Below, in pieces: positions 14,575-22,983 of a DNA stretch of 53,784 nt. The notes under the pieces are model-generated. The model was given only the letters and a program-made list of their open reading frames with translations, was not told the DNA's origin and did not search any database. A program made the position numbers and the translations under genes. Origin of the DNA: an uncultured Rhodospirillales bacterium (lineage in GTDB: Bacteria; Pseudomonadota; Alphaproteobacteria; Acetobacterales; Acetobacteraceae); the NCBI GenBank assembly GCA_903924855.1, contig CAIYCW010000066.1, forward strand, positions 1 through 53,784, read 5' to 3'. Position 1 is the first letter of the stretch; each line of letters opens with the position of its first letter.

Positions 14575-16332
14575 ATGGACCGCATGAAGCCCTCCATCGC
14601 CGCCCTGCCGCGCGACGCCTGGCGTCTGGCCCGCCCCTATTTCAACTCGGAGCGCCGCTGGTACGCCCGCACCCGCCTCACCGCGATCATCGTGCTCAAC
14701 CTCGCCATGGTCGCCATGGATGTGGTGTTCAACTTCTGGAACCGCGCCTTCTACAACTCCCTGCAGGACAAGGACTGGGACAGCTTCACCAACCTGCTGC
14801 TCACCTGGAACACCGGCAAGGGCGGCTTCCTGCCCGGCTTCACCGGGCTTGCGATGATCTATGTGTTGGTCGCGGTCTACCGCACCTATCTCAACCAGGG
14901 CCTGCAGATCGACTGGCGGCGCTGGATGACCGCCCACATGCTGCAGGACTGGCTGTCCGATCGCGCCTATTACCGCATCGGGCTCGCCTCCGATGGCGGC
15001 GCTGCCAAGGGGGAGGCGAAAGCCACCGACAACCCCGATCAGCGCATCGCCGAGGATCTGCGCGATTACGTGGCAACCACGCTCAGCCTCTCGCTCGACC
15101 TGCTGTCCAACATCGTCACCCTGTTCAGCTTCCTCTCCATCCTGTGGTCGCTGTCCGGTCCCGTGGTGGTTCTTGGCGTCACCATCCCGGGCTTCATGGT
15201 CTGGGCGGCGCTGGTCTATGCCATCGCCGGCACCCTTGCCACGCATTTCATCGGCCGGCCGCTGGTCGGGCTCAGCTTCCGCCAACAGCGGGTCGAGGCG
15301 GATTTCCGCTTCTCGCTCGCCCGCCTGCGCGAGAACATGGAAGGTGTTGCCCTCTATGGCGGCGAGGCGCGCGAAGGCGCCGAGCTGGGCGAAAAATTCA
15401 CCGCCATCCGCACCAACTGGTGGGCCATCATGCAGCGTACCAAGCTGCTGAACGGCCTGGTCGCCGGCTACAGCCAGATCGCCGTCATCTTCCCCATCGT
15501 GATCGCAGCCCCGCGCTATTTCGCAGGCATGCTCGATCTCGGCGGCCTCACCCAGACCGCCGGCGCCTTCGGCTCGGTGCAGGGCGCCATGTCCTGGTTC
15601 GTCACCTCCTACCGCGAACTCGCCTCCTGGCGCGCCACCATCGATCGTCTGAACGGCTTCAAGGCCGCCATCGACGCCGCCCGCGCCGCCTCCGGCGAGG
15701 GCCTGCAGCTCGTTGCGGCCGGGGATGACAACTGGCGCGTCACCGGCCTCAATCTCGGCCTGCCCGATGGCCGCGTGCTGCTCGCCAACACCGATCTCAC
15801 CTTGCAGCACGGCCGCGCCACCGTCATCACCGGCCGCTCCGGCAGCGGCAAATCCACCCTGTTCCGGGCGCTTGCCGGCATCTGGCCCTTCGCCAAGGGC
15901 CAGGTCAGCACCGGCCCTGGCACCAGGCTGTTCCTGCCCCAACGCCCCTATTTCCCGCTCGGCACGCTGCGCCAGGCGGTCTGCTACCCGGCCGATCCCA
16001 CCGGTTTCGACGATGCCACCATCCGCCAGGCCCTCACCACAGTGGGCCTCGGCCCGCTCGGCGACCAGCTGGAGCGGCAGGATGCCTGGGGCCAACGCCT
16101 CTCCGGCGGCGAGCAGCAGCGCCTCGCCATCGCCCGCGCCCTGCTCATCCGGCCGGACTGGCTGTTCCTCGACGAAGCCACCTCCAGCCTCGATCCGCAA
16201 TCGGAGGCCGAACTGTTCGAAGCCCTGCGCCGCACGCTGCCCCACACCACGCTGGTCTCGATCGCCCATCGCAGCGAGCTGATCGCCCGCCACGACCAGC
16301 GATTGGACATGGCCGATCTCGCCACCCCGTAG
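14575..16332 (+). CDS. ABC transporter, fused permease-ATPase of the ABCD/SbmA type (YddA-like)
   Basis: A 585-aa half transporter. The N-terminal ~330 residues are an ABC_membrane_2 domain, starting with AWRLARPYFNSERRWYAR and containing the family-typical NFWNRAFYNSLQ. The ATPase follows with Walker A GRSGSGKST, signature LSGGEQQRLAIARAL and Walker B WLFLDEATSSLD with the catalytic glutamate, then the switch H in SIAHR. It should work as a homodimer in the inner membrane. Relatives include SbmA/BacA peptide transporters, E. coli YddA and peroxisomal ABCD proteins; the substrate may be a peptide, cobalamin or acyl compound. I chose ATG 14575; the frame runs further upstream but overlaps the DUF3253 gene. 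Confidence 0.9.
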   Translation: MDRMKPSIAALPRDAWRLARPYFNSERRWYARTRLTAIIVLNLAMVAMDVVFNFWNRAFYNSLQDKDWDSFTNLLLTWNTGKGGFLPGFTGLAMIYVLVAVYRTYLNQGLQIDWRRWMTAHMLQDWLSDRAYYRIGLASDGGAAKGEAKATDNPDQRIAEDLRDYVATTLSLSLDLLSNIVTLFSFLSILWSLSGPVVVLGVTIPGFMVWAALVYAIAGTLATHFIGRPLVGLSFRQQRVEADFRFSLARLRENMEGVALYGGEAREGAELGEKFTAIRTNWWAIMQRTKLLNGLVAGYSQIAVIFPIVIAAPRYFAGMLDLGGLTQTAGAFGSVQGAMSWFVTSYRELASWRATIDRLNGFKAAIDAARAASGEGLQLVAAGDDNWRVTGLNLGLPDGRVLLANTDLTLQHGRATVITGRSGSGKSTLFRALAGIWPFAKGQVSTGPGTRLFLPQRPYFPLGTLRQAVCYPADPTGFDDATIRQALTTVGLGPLGDQLERQDAWGQRLSGGEQQRLAIARALLIRPDWLFLDEATSSLDPQSEAELFEALRRTLPHTTLVSIAHRSELIARHDQRLDMADLATP

Positions 16333-16350
16333 GGCGAGGGCTCGCCTAAC

Positions 16351-16944
16351 TCACGGCACCAGCCAGCGCGCCTCGCAGACATCACCGTGCCAGTCATACG
16401 CGGCGCGCCGGTGGCCGCTCGCATGAAGCCACAGAAACTCCAACCGGCTGACGGCCACGCACAGCACCGCAAAATTGCCAATGCCTGCCTGCGCATCAGG
16501 AGGGGCCGGCAGCGGTGCGTCAATCACCTCACCGGGCCCCGGTGTGATCGCATAGCATCTGCGGCTCATCTCCTGCGACGCCTCCCAGGCCTGCCGCGCC
16601 AGCGCATCCGTCTCCGGCAGCAACAGCCGCGCCGTGCCGGCCAGGCGCAGCTGCAAAGCCGATTTCGGGTCATAGGTGTGCACACACACAGCAGGGTTTG
16701 CGCTGACATCGGCAAACTTGCCGGCCCTGCGATCCGTGTGAAACCGCAGCACCCGGCCGGCCGGATCAAAGCCGCGCAGCACCAGCGTGCGCGCCTGCGG
16801 CAGGCCGTTCGCATCCACGCTGGCCAAGGTCGGCGTGTGAAACGCATGCCGACGGTCGGACACGCCGCGTCCCAACATCGCCAGGCAATGCTGAAGCGCC
16901 GAGCCCAGCTCGGTCATGAAATCAGGCGGGGTCTGCATCGTCAT
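16351..16944 (-). CDS. Pyridoxamine 5'-phosphate oxidase-like flavin protein
   Basis: A 197-aa member of the FMN-binding split-barrel superfamily. Recognisable features are TLASVDANGLPQARTLVLRG, FHTDRRAGKFADVSANP and LQLRLAGTARLL, typical of PNPOx-related proteins. The C-terminus ends in HRRAAYDWHGDVCEARWLVP instead of the RLHDR motif of true PdxH, so a general flavin/heme-binding or F420-like function is also possible. The start is set at 16944 where the family-like sequence begins; no strong Shine-Dalgarno is visible. It converges with the ABC transporter gene and lies 90 bp from the porin terminator. Confidence 0.78.
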   Translation of the reverse strand: MTMQTPPDFMTELGSALQHCLAMLGRGVSDRRHAFHTPTLASVDANGLPQARTLVLRGFDPAGRVLRFHTDRRAGKFADVSANPAVCVHTYDPKSALQLRLAGTARLLLPETDALARQAWEASQEMSRRCYAITPGPGEVIDAPLPAPPDAQAGIGNFAVLCVAVSRLEFLWLHASGHRRAAYDWHGDVCEARWLVP

Positions 16945-17030
16945 CAGCAGCAAGATAGGGGCTCGATGACAGGCCGCAACGCCTGAACGAGGCCGATGCG
17001 GAGGCCGCCACCCCGAAAGGCCAGACATGA

Positions 17031-17052
17031 AAAAGGCGGGGTTTCCCCCGCC
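17031..17052 (-). terminator. Rho-independent terminator of the porin gene
   Basis: On the minus strand a perfect 7-bp stem (GGCGGGG/CCCCGCC) with a four-base loop is followed by TTTTT. It lies about 30 bp beyond the porin stop codon. Confidence 0.85.
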
Positions 17053-17084
17053 TGTTCCATCACACCAAAGCAGGCGTGGTCAGA

Positions 17085-18395
17085 TTACCACTTGAAGGCG
17101 GTGCCGATCTGGAAGCCGCGCGCCTGGATGCGGTTGTTCACGCTCAGCGTCTTCACCGTGGTGCCGGTGTTGCCGGCGCCGGTCAGGAAGTTCCAGCCAT
17201 ACTGGTGACGCTGATCGTAGAACACGTCGCCATACAGCGTGGCACCCGGGGCGAAGTCGTAGCCGCCGCCAACCATGATGCCGTATTCATGCAGCGAATT
17301 GGCGGCCGTGGTCTGGTTGTAGTTGCCGCCCGAGGTGTTCACCACATACTGGAAGCCCATGATCACCGGGCCGATGATGTACTGGGCGCCGAAGATGGCG
17401 TTCACGCCGTTGCGCTGGCCCTGGCGCAGCATGGTGCCGCCGCTGTTGCCGTCGATCGCGCCGAAGTTGACGTTGCCACCCACCGCGAACGGACCATAGG
17501 TCACGCGCGTGCCGACATCGCCGAAGCTGAGGTTGCGATACGGCACATCAGCCTTGTTGGTGTCGATCACGCGACCCGCGGTGATGTAACCACCACCAAC
17601 GGCCACCGCCAGCGGACCCACCGAGCCGGCCCAACGCACGCCGAAATCGACGGTGTTGCGACGCAGGTTGGAGCTGCCGTTATACGAGCTGGTGGTCGGG
17701 TTCAGCGTGCCGCCCGATGCCAGCGACGATTCGCCGCTCGACTGGCTCGGCTCATACGCCACCGCCATCGTCACACCGCTGAAGCTCGGCGTGACATAGA
17801 CGATCTTGTTGGTGGAGTAGAAGCCCGAGCCCTTGCCGGACACCCAGTTCAACAGAGCCGAGTTGCCGGGGCTGGCATTGCTGGTGGCATACGGGATGTC
17901 GCCGTTGAAGCCGCCGTTATAGTCGAAATCTTCCATCGTGAAGCCGCCGGTCACACGGCCGATGGCGTTCAGTTCCGGGCCAAGATACAGGCGGCCCAGC
18001 GAGTCGGTGCCGAGATAGGCCACGTAGCGCTTCGCATACAGCGTGTTGGAGCCGCTGCTGCCGGCGCCGGTGCCGCTATTCATGCGGATCTCAAGCTGCG
18101 CGCCGTATTGCAGGCCACCAGCCGTCTTGGCGTCGAATTTCGGATACAGACGAACATAGCTGTCCATCAGCACGCCGCTGTTCTTGCCGGTGGAGGTCTT
18201 CTGGAACGTGTCCGTCACGTAGCTGCCTTCAACCCACATCTGGGCGCGCATGCGCACCGTGATGTCGCCCGGCGCAAGGGCTGCGCCAGAGGCAAGGCCC
18301 GAGGCGAACGAGTCGGTGCCCAGCATCATGTCACCGGCCATGGCGGGTGCCGCGAACCCGGCAAGCGCCGTCGCGGCCAGAATGATCTTCTTCAT
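17085..18395 (-). CDS. Outer-membrane porin
   Basis: A 436-aa beta-barrel protein. A signal peptide is clear (MKKIILAATALAGFAAPAMA-GD). The body is rich in G, N, S, T and aromatics, with alternating hydrophobic patterns typical of 16-strand Gram-negative porins, and the chain ends in aromatic FKW, the outer-membrane assembly signal. The ATG at 18395 has a strong GGAGGAGA Shine-Dalgarno. It is divergent from ligA, sharing a control region that carries a GntR/FadR-type operator, so it may be the outer-membrane entry route for the substrate of the lig and ABC genes. A general trimeric porin is equally possible. Confidence 0.9.
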   Translation of the reverse strand: MKKIILAATALAGFAAPAMAGDMMLGTDSFASGLASGAALAPGDITVRMRAQMWVEGSYVTDTFQKTSTGKNSGVLMDSYVRLYPKFDAKTAGGLQYGAQLEIRMNSGTGAGSSGSNTLYAKRYVAYLGTDSLGRLYLGPELNAIGRVTGGFTMEDFDYNGGFNGDIPYATSNASPGNSALLNWVSGKGSGFYSTNKIVYVTPSFSGVTMAVAYEPSQSSGESSLASGGTLNPTTSSYNGSSNLRRNTVDFGVRWAGSVGPLAVAVGGGYITAGRVIDTNKADVPYRNLSFGDVGTRVTYGPFAVGGNVNFGAIDGNSGGTMLRQGQRNGVNAIFGAQYIIGPVIMGFQYVVNTSGGNYNQTTAANSLHEYGIMVGGGYDFAPGATLYGDVFYDQRHQYGWNFLTGAGNTGTTVKTLSVNNRIQARGFQIGTAFKW

Positions 18396-18473
18396 GCGAT
18401 CTCCTCCAAAAGCCGATTTCACTCGGCATCAATCGTTGATGATGCGGACAGGCTTTCACCACCCCACATCACG

Positions 18474-18484
18474 TTGTCATACAA
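18474..18484. promoter_or_regulatory. GntR/FadR-type operator between porin and lig genes
   Basis: TTGTCATACAA fits the TNGTNNNACNA pattern bound by FadR-subfamily GntR repressors. It sits inside a wider inverted repeat, GTCAT (18476-18480) and ATGAC (18486-18490). It also overlaps the -35 of the possible ligA promoter. No GntR gene is present in the window. Confidence 0.5.
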
Positions 18485-18502
18485 GATGACGGTGATTTAA
18501 CT
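18474..18502 (+). promoter_or_regulatory. Possible sigma-70-type promoter for ligAB
   Basis: TTGTCA (18474-18479), a 17-bp spacer and TTAACT (18497-18502) sit about 105 bp upstream of ligA. The -35 is a good match; the -10 is weak. Confidence 0.3.
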
Positions 18503-18606
18503 GATTTGCAATAGGCAGCAAACAGGTTTCCGGTCGGGTATCGAATTCGGCCAAGGTTGCTGAATCACGGCTTTTTTTGCACTGTGCCCAGCCAAGGAGA
18601 CCCGCC

Positions 18607-19005
18607 ATGACCCATGAAACGCAGGCGTTGACCCCCGCGGAACGCATCGCGCGCGACAAGGAGATCGCAGCCCAACTGCCCGGCACCTATCTGTTCGACG
18701 GCGCCCGCGCGCGGATGAACTATGCGCTCAACAAGATGGGCATGTCCCTCAAACACGCGGCCAACCGGGCCGCCTTCGCCGCCGATGAGGAGGCGTATTG
18801 CCGCCAATACGGGCTCGATGAGGCCACCACCGCCCTAGTCCGCGCGCGGGACTGGCTCGGCATGGTCCAGGCCGGCGGCAACATCTTCTACATCTTCAAG
18901 ATCGCCTCGATCGATCACGTCACCATGCAGCATCTCGGCGCCCAGCAGAACAGCCTCACGCTGGAAGAGTTCCGCGCCCGTCTCAACGCCTATCGCGCAA
19001 CCTGA
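18607..19005 (+). CDS. ligA: Protocatechuate 4,5-dioxygenase alpha-subunit-like protein
   Basis: A 132-aa helical protein of the LigA family, which forms the small cap subunit of class III extradiol dioxygenases. Recognisable sequence: PGTYLFDGARARMNYALNKM, then EAYCRQYGLDE and a DWLGMVQAGGNIFYIFKIA block that contacts the active site in the LigAB structure. AAGGAGA precedes the ATG at 18607. It is followed 11 bp later by the LigB partner. It should act as a heterodimer or heterotetramer with LigB in the cytoplasm. Whether the substrate is protocatechuate, gallate or a methylated relative cannot be told from this subunit. Confidence 0.9.
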   Translation: MTHETQALTPAERIARDKEIAAQLPGTYLFDGARARMNYALNKMGMSLKHAANRAAFAADEEAYCRQYGLDEATTALVRARDWLGMVQAGGNIFYIFKIASIDHVTMQHLGAQQNSLTLEEFRARLNAYRAT

Positions 19006-19016
19006 CAGGAGCGACC

Positions 19017-19868
19017 ATGGCCCGCATCGTTGGCGCAATGACCACCAGCCACGTCCCCTCCATCGGCATCGCGATGGACACCGGCATCACCCACGACCCG
19101 TATTGGAAGCCGCTGTTCGACGGCTACGCCCCCGCCAAGGACTTCGTGCGCGACCTCGCGCCGGACATCACCATCGTCATCTACAACGATCACGGCCTGG
19201 AGGTGTTCCTCGACCGCGTGCCCACCTTCGGCATCGCCGCCGCCGAGCGCTATGAGAGCGGCGATGAAGGCTGGGGCCCGCGCCGCATCCCGCCCTTCCA
19301 GGGCGACCCCGCCTTCAGCTGGCACCTGATCGAGCATCTGGTGGCCGATGAGTTCGACCTCTCGATGTTCCAGGAATGGCAGGTCGATCACGGCTTCAGC
19401 GTGCCGATGAGCATCGCCTTCGGTGGCCGCTCCGGCGAAATCGCGGCCTGGCCCACCCGCGTGGTGCCGGTGGTGGTCAACACCATCCAGTTCCCGCTGC
19501 CGCAACCGCTGCGCTGCTTCAAGCTCGGCCAGGCGATCCGCCGCGCGGTGCAGGCCTGGCCCGGCGACGAACGCGTGCTCATCCTCGGCACCGGCGGCAT
19601 GTCCCACCAGCTGCAGGGCGAACGCGCCGGCTTCATGCACCCGCCGTTTGACCGCATGTTCCTCGACATGATCGGCCCCGACCCCGAAGCACTGACCCGC
19701 ATCCCGCTCGGCACCTATATGAAGGAGGCCGGCCATGAAGGGGCCGAGCTGATCATGTGGCTGGTGGCGCGCGGCGCCATGGGCGCCCACGTGCGCGAGG
19801 TCTACAAGCACTACCACGTCTCCGCCTCGCTCACCGCGGCAGGACTTGGCTGCTACGTGGAAGCCTGA
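19017..19868 (+). CDS. ligB: Class III extradiol ring-cleavage dioxygenase, LigB-like catalytic subunit
   Basis: A 283-aa LigB-family enzyme. The iron ligands fit those of the Sphingobium LigB: H12 (TTSHVPS), H59 (YNDHGLE) and E241 (HEGAELIMW), with the acid-base histidine at H197 (GGMSHQLQG). It should open a catecholic acid such as protocatechuate between C4 and C5 using Fe(II) and O2. CAGGAGC precedes the ATG. It sits in line with ligA and an alpha/beta hydrolase. The downstream 4,5-cleavage enzymes (LigC, LigI, LigJ, LigK types) are not in this window, so either they lie elsewhere or the substrate differs. Confidence 0.9.
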   Translation: MARIVGAMTTSHVPSIGIAMDTGITHDPYWKPLFDGYAPAKDFVRDLAPDITIVIYNDHGLEVFLDRVPTFGIAAAERYESGDEGWGPRRIPPFQGDPAFSWHLIEHLVADEFDLSMFQEWQVDHGFSVPMSIAFGGRSGEIAAWPTRVVPVVVNTIQFPLPQPLRCFKLGQAIRRAVQAWPGDERVLILGTGGMSHQLQGERAGFMHPPFDRMFLDMIGPDPEALTRIPLGTYMKEAGHEGAELIMWLVARGAMGAHVREVYKHYHVSASLTAAGLGCYVEA

Positions 19869-19978
19869 TCGAACACAGATCGGCTCGTTCCACCCTCCGC
19901 GCGCTTGCGTTTTGTCAGACCGACCGTCAAGCTTTTGCCTGCCGGCGAGACGGCCGCGCATGACGAGGAGGGCCCGCG

Positions 19979-21307
19979 ATGCCGCTCACCCAGGCTGAAC
20001 CCCAGGCCACTGGCTGGGAACCGCCGCGCAGCCTCAACCGCGCCCAGCTGATCGAAATCTCGGACCGCGTGCTCGCCCTGCCGGACCTGCCGATCCGCCG
20101 CACCGAGGAGATCGTCACCATCCCATGCGCCGGCATGGATTGGGATATCGGCGCCATCATCTACGAGCCGGAGGATGCAGGCCGCATCCCGGTGGGCCCG
20201 GATGGCCGCAGGATCGGCTTCTTCCTCATGCATGGCGGTGCCGGCGACTATCGCGTGCACGAGGATCTCTGCATCCTGATGGCGCAGAAATACGGCATCC
20301 GCTCGGTCAACATGACCTATCCCGGCCGCTTCTATTTCGACGACCCCGAGCACAACTGGCCCGGCGACACCCAGCACCCGGATGGCTCGGTGCGCACGCC
20401 GATCTGGCAGCGCGGCGAGAGCTACGGGCTCGATCAATACGAGGTGGTGCAGGACAATTCGCTGTCCAAGACCTACGGCACCCTCACCCTCGCCCATGCC
20501 AAACCCGGCACCCGCTTCTACCACCGCCTCGCCGCCTGGCCCTGGGCGTTCGAGACCGCGATCATCGAGCTCTGCAAGCGCTTCTTGCCGGCGTCGGATT
20601 ATTCCATCTACTGCCACGGCCATTCCACCGGTGGCCCGTTCTCCCACATGATGCTGCAGCGGGTGGAAAACGCGGTCGGCATCGCCGGCATCGAGAACTC
20701 GCCCTTCGGCTATATCTGGCAGATGGTGAACGGCAATGTCTGGCCGCGCCCGTTCAACGAGGTCGTGGTCCGCACCTGGCGCGACATCGCGCGCTATCGC
20801 GGCGCGGAAGCCCTGAAATCCCGCGCCGCCGAGGTGCTGCGCTCCCTGCCCGACTTCATCGAGGCGATCTACGCTGAATGGGGCCGCAGCACCTATCTGC
20901 CGCAGATCAAGGCCGAATACGTCATCCACCTCAACGCGCAGGACGCACTGACCGAATCCGCCACCGTCACCGCCCAGCGCCTTGGCCTGAGCAACCAGGA
21001 AACCGAGGATCTGATCGCCCGCTACCGCGGCTACCCGCTGCCGCTCACCGGGGAAGGGGTGAAGCCGGTTCCCCCCTTGCTCTACGTCATCACCGCCAAC
21101 AGCCGCGACCATTCGCGCGAGGCCTATTACGACATCATCCTGCCCGCGCTCGCCAAGCTCGACCCCGCCCCCAAGGCGCGCGTGGTGCAGTTCGAGGCCG
21201 GCGTGCATTCCTATCAGAAACCCGAGGAAGGCCTGCCGCGCGGCCTGGTGCCGGTTGCGATGGAGCTGTGGCGGGAGGCGATCATGGCGGGGTATTACAA
21301 GGTGTAA
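19979..21307 (+). CDS. Alpha/beta hydrolase of unrecognised subfamily
   Basis: A 442-aa protein, long for a simple alpha/beta hydrolase. The nucleophile elbow is GHSTGG with S216, an oxyanion-type HGGAGD is at 85-90, and a late histidine in FEAGVHSYQKP (~420) is a good catalytic His; the acid is not certain. No signal peptide, so it is probably cytoplasmic. The start at 19979 has GAGGAGGG seven bases upstream. The gene lies between ligB and a peptide-type ABC importer on the same strand. One reading is that it frees a catechol acid from an imported ester or amide; another is a ring-cleavage product (C-C) hydrolase. Both are inference from context. Confidence 0.78.
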   Translation: MPLTQAEPQATGWEPPRSLNRAQLIEISDRVLALPDLPIRRTEEIVTIPCAGMDWDIGAIIYEPEDAGRIPVGPDGRRIGFFLMHGGAGDYRVHEDLCILMAQKYGIRSVNMTYPGRFYFDDPEHNWPGDTQHPDGSVRTPIWQRGESYGLDQYEVVQDNSLSKTYGTLTLAHAKPGTRFYHRLAAWPWAFETAIIELCKRFLPASDYSIYCHGHSTGGPFSHMMLQRVENAVGIAGIENSPFGYIWQMVNGNVWPRPFNEVVVRTWRDIARYRGAEALKSRAAEVLRSLPDFIEAIYAEWGRSTYLPQIKAEYVIHLNAQDALTESATVTAQRLGLSNQETEDLIARYRGYPLPLTGEGVKPVPPLLYVITANSRDHSREAYYDIILPALAKLDPAPKARVVQFEAGVHSYQKPEEGLPRGLVPVAMELWREAIMAGYYKV

Positions 21308-21314
21308 GGCAAGC

Positions 21315-21349
21315 GCTTCTTTTTGAAAAAAGAAGCAAAAACTTTTTTT
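21315..21349 (+). repeat. Dispersed hairpin repeat, copy A
   Basis: GCTTCTTTTT and AAAAAAGAAGC form a hairpin, followed by AAAACTTTTTTT. It lies just after the hydrolase stop and probably also ends transcription. The same unit occurs inverted at 21412-21452 and again at 53437-53474. Confidence 0.7.
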
Positions 21350-21411
21350 CGTCGAGCCTCGCCGTCAGCTGAGTCTTTGCATGACAAGCCCGGGCCGCGA
21401 TACCGGCAAGT

Positions 21412-21452
21412 GAAAAAAGTTTTTTTTGCTTCTTTTTGTTCACAAAAAGAAG
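21412..21452 (-). repeat. Dispersed hairpin repeat, copy B (inverted)
   Basis: CTTCTTTTTG-TTCA-CAAAAAGAAG is a perfect 10-bp stem; read on the minus strand it continues into the same A/T tail as copies A and C. It is opposite in orientation to copy A and close to the start of the ABC binding-protein gene at 21493. Confidence 0.7.
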
Positions 21453-21492
21453 AATCCCTTTTTCTGTGAAAAATGCTGTGTTGGAGTGTCCG

Positions 21493-22980
21493 ATGCGCCA
21501 AGTAGCCTTCCTGGTCGCCCTCCTGCTCGCCACCGCGGCCCACGCGCAAACCCGCGTCGTGGTCGGCTCCACCGGCTATTTCACCCCCAATGTCTACGCG
21601 CAGAGCGACGCGGAGGGGTATGTGAATGGCTGCCAGACCTATGGCTGCATGGGCTATTACGACTACCACACCGGCGAACTCGTCCCGATGCTCGCCACCT
21701 CCTGGGAGTCAACGGATCCCGTCACCTGGGTCTTCCATCTCCGCCATGACGTGACCTGGCAGGACGGCACCCCGGTCACCGCCGATGACGTGGTGCATTC
21801 CCATTGGCGCCAGATGAACGACAAGCTCACCCGCCAGGTCTCCAACGGCAAGGATGTCAAAACCATCGAGGCGGTGGATCCCCACACCGTCAGGATCACC
21901 ACCAACGAGCCGATCGCCCCCTTCCTGTTCGCCGCCCTGGACCGCCTGACCATCCAGTCCAAACATGTCTACGACCAGTACGGCGCCGATCTGGCGGATC
22001 GCGAGCACCCGGTGGGCTTCGGCCCCTATCGCATCGCCCAGCTCGTCACCGGCCAGCGCATGGTGCTGGAAAAGAATCAGGCCAGCCCGTTTGCCATCCC
22101 CACCAGCCCCGATCAGCTGATCTTCCAGGTGATGAAGGAGCCGGAACAGCGCGTCACCGCCCTGCTCAACGGCGAAATCCAGATAGCACTCTACGTGCCG
22201 CCGCACATGATCGAGCGCATCAAGGCCTCCTCCACCGCGCATGTGGCGCTCGGCACCGGCATCGAGAACAATTTCCTGATCATGAACCCCAGCATCAAGC
22301 CGTGGGACAACAAAAAGCTGCGCCAGGCGGTCAACCACGCCATCGACAAGGACGCCATCATCGACAGCATCCTGGATGGTCTGGCCGACCGGCTGGATGG
22401 CCCGATCGGCCCCGGCCAATATGGCTACGACCCCAATCTCACCCCGAAATACAGCTACGACCCCGCCCGCGCCAAGGCGCTGGTGAAGGAGGCGGGCTTC
22501 CCCGACGGTGTCGCGGTGGAGCTGTATTCCACCGTCAACCGCTACACCGATGACAAACAGACCTCGGAGGCGATCGCCGCCATGCTGCGCGCGGTCGGCA
22601 TCAAGGCCACGCTGAAAACCCCGGAGTGGGCGAAATACTCCGCCGATGCCGAGGCCGGCCGGATCGGCTTCTACTATCTCGGCCGCGGCTCGGTGATCGA
22701 CCCCAGCCCCTTCCTGTCGCAGTATTTCGAAACCGGCGTCACCACCCGCACCATGTATTCCAACCCTGAGCTGGACAAACTTCTGGTGCAGGAGCGTGCA
22801 ACCATGCAGCCCGAGCAGCGCAAGATCGTGCTCGGCCGTGCCATGAGCCTGCTCAACGACGATGCGCCGGCGGCCTTCCTGTGGCGCATGCGGCTGATCG
22901 CCGGCATCGCCAACAGCATCGATTTCACCCCCGCCGGCACGGTCGGCGTGCGTGGCAACGACATCACCTTCAAGCACTGA
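21493..22980 (+). CDS. ABC importer solute-binding protein, peptide/nickel family 5
   Basis: A 495-aa periplasmic binding protein of the DppA/OppA family (SBP_bac_5). The signal peptide is MRQVAFLVALLLATAAHA-QT. The family core appears as YHTGELVPMLATSWE, VTWVFHLRHDVTWQDGTPV and DDVVHS, with conserved hinge and lobe segments after that. GGAG lies eight bases before the ATG at 21493; the frame extends upstream to 21436 through the hairpin repeat, which is unlikely to be coding. It is followed by two permease genes. The family binds peptides, but also glycosides, opines and aromatic-linked compounds, so the lig/hydrolase context is relevant. Confidence 0.9.
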   Translation: MRQVAFLVALLLATAAHAQTRVVVGSTGYFTPNVYAQSDAEGYVNGCQTYGCMGYYDYHTGELVPMLATSWESTDPVTWVFHLRHDVTWQDGTPVTADDVVHSHWRQMNDKLTRQVSNGKDVKTIEAVDPHTVRITTNEPIAPFLFAALDRLTIQSKHVYDQYGADLADREHPVGFGPYRIAQLVTGQRMVLEKNQASPFAIPTSPDQLIFQVMKEPEQRVTALLNGEIQIALYVPPHMIERIKASSTAHVALGTGIENNFLIMNPSIKPWDNKKLRQAVNHAIDKDAIIDSILDGLADRLDGPIGPGQYGYDPNLTPKYSYDPARAKALVKEAGFPDGVAVELYSTVNRYTDDKQTSEAIAAMLRAVGIKATLKTPEWAKYSADAEAGRIGFYYLGRGSVIDPSPFLSQYFETGVTTRTMYSNPELDKLLVQERATMQPEQRKIVLGRAMSLLNDDAPAAFLWRMRLIAGIANSIDFTPAGTVGVRGNDITFKH

Positions 22981-22983
22981 GCC

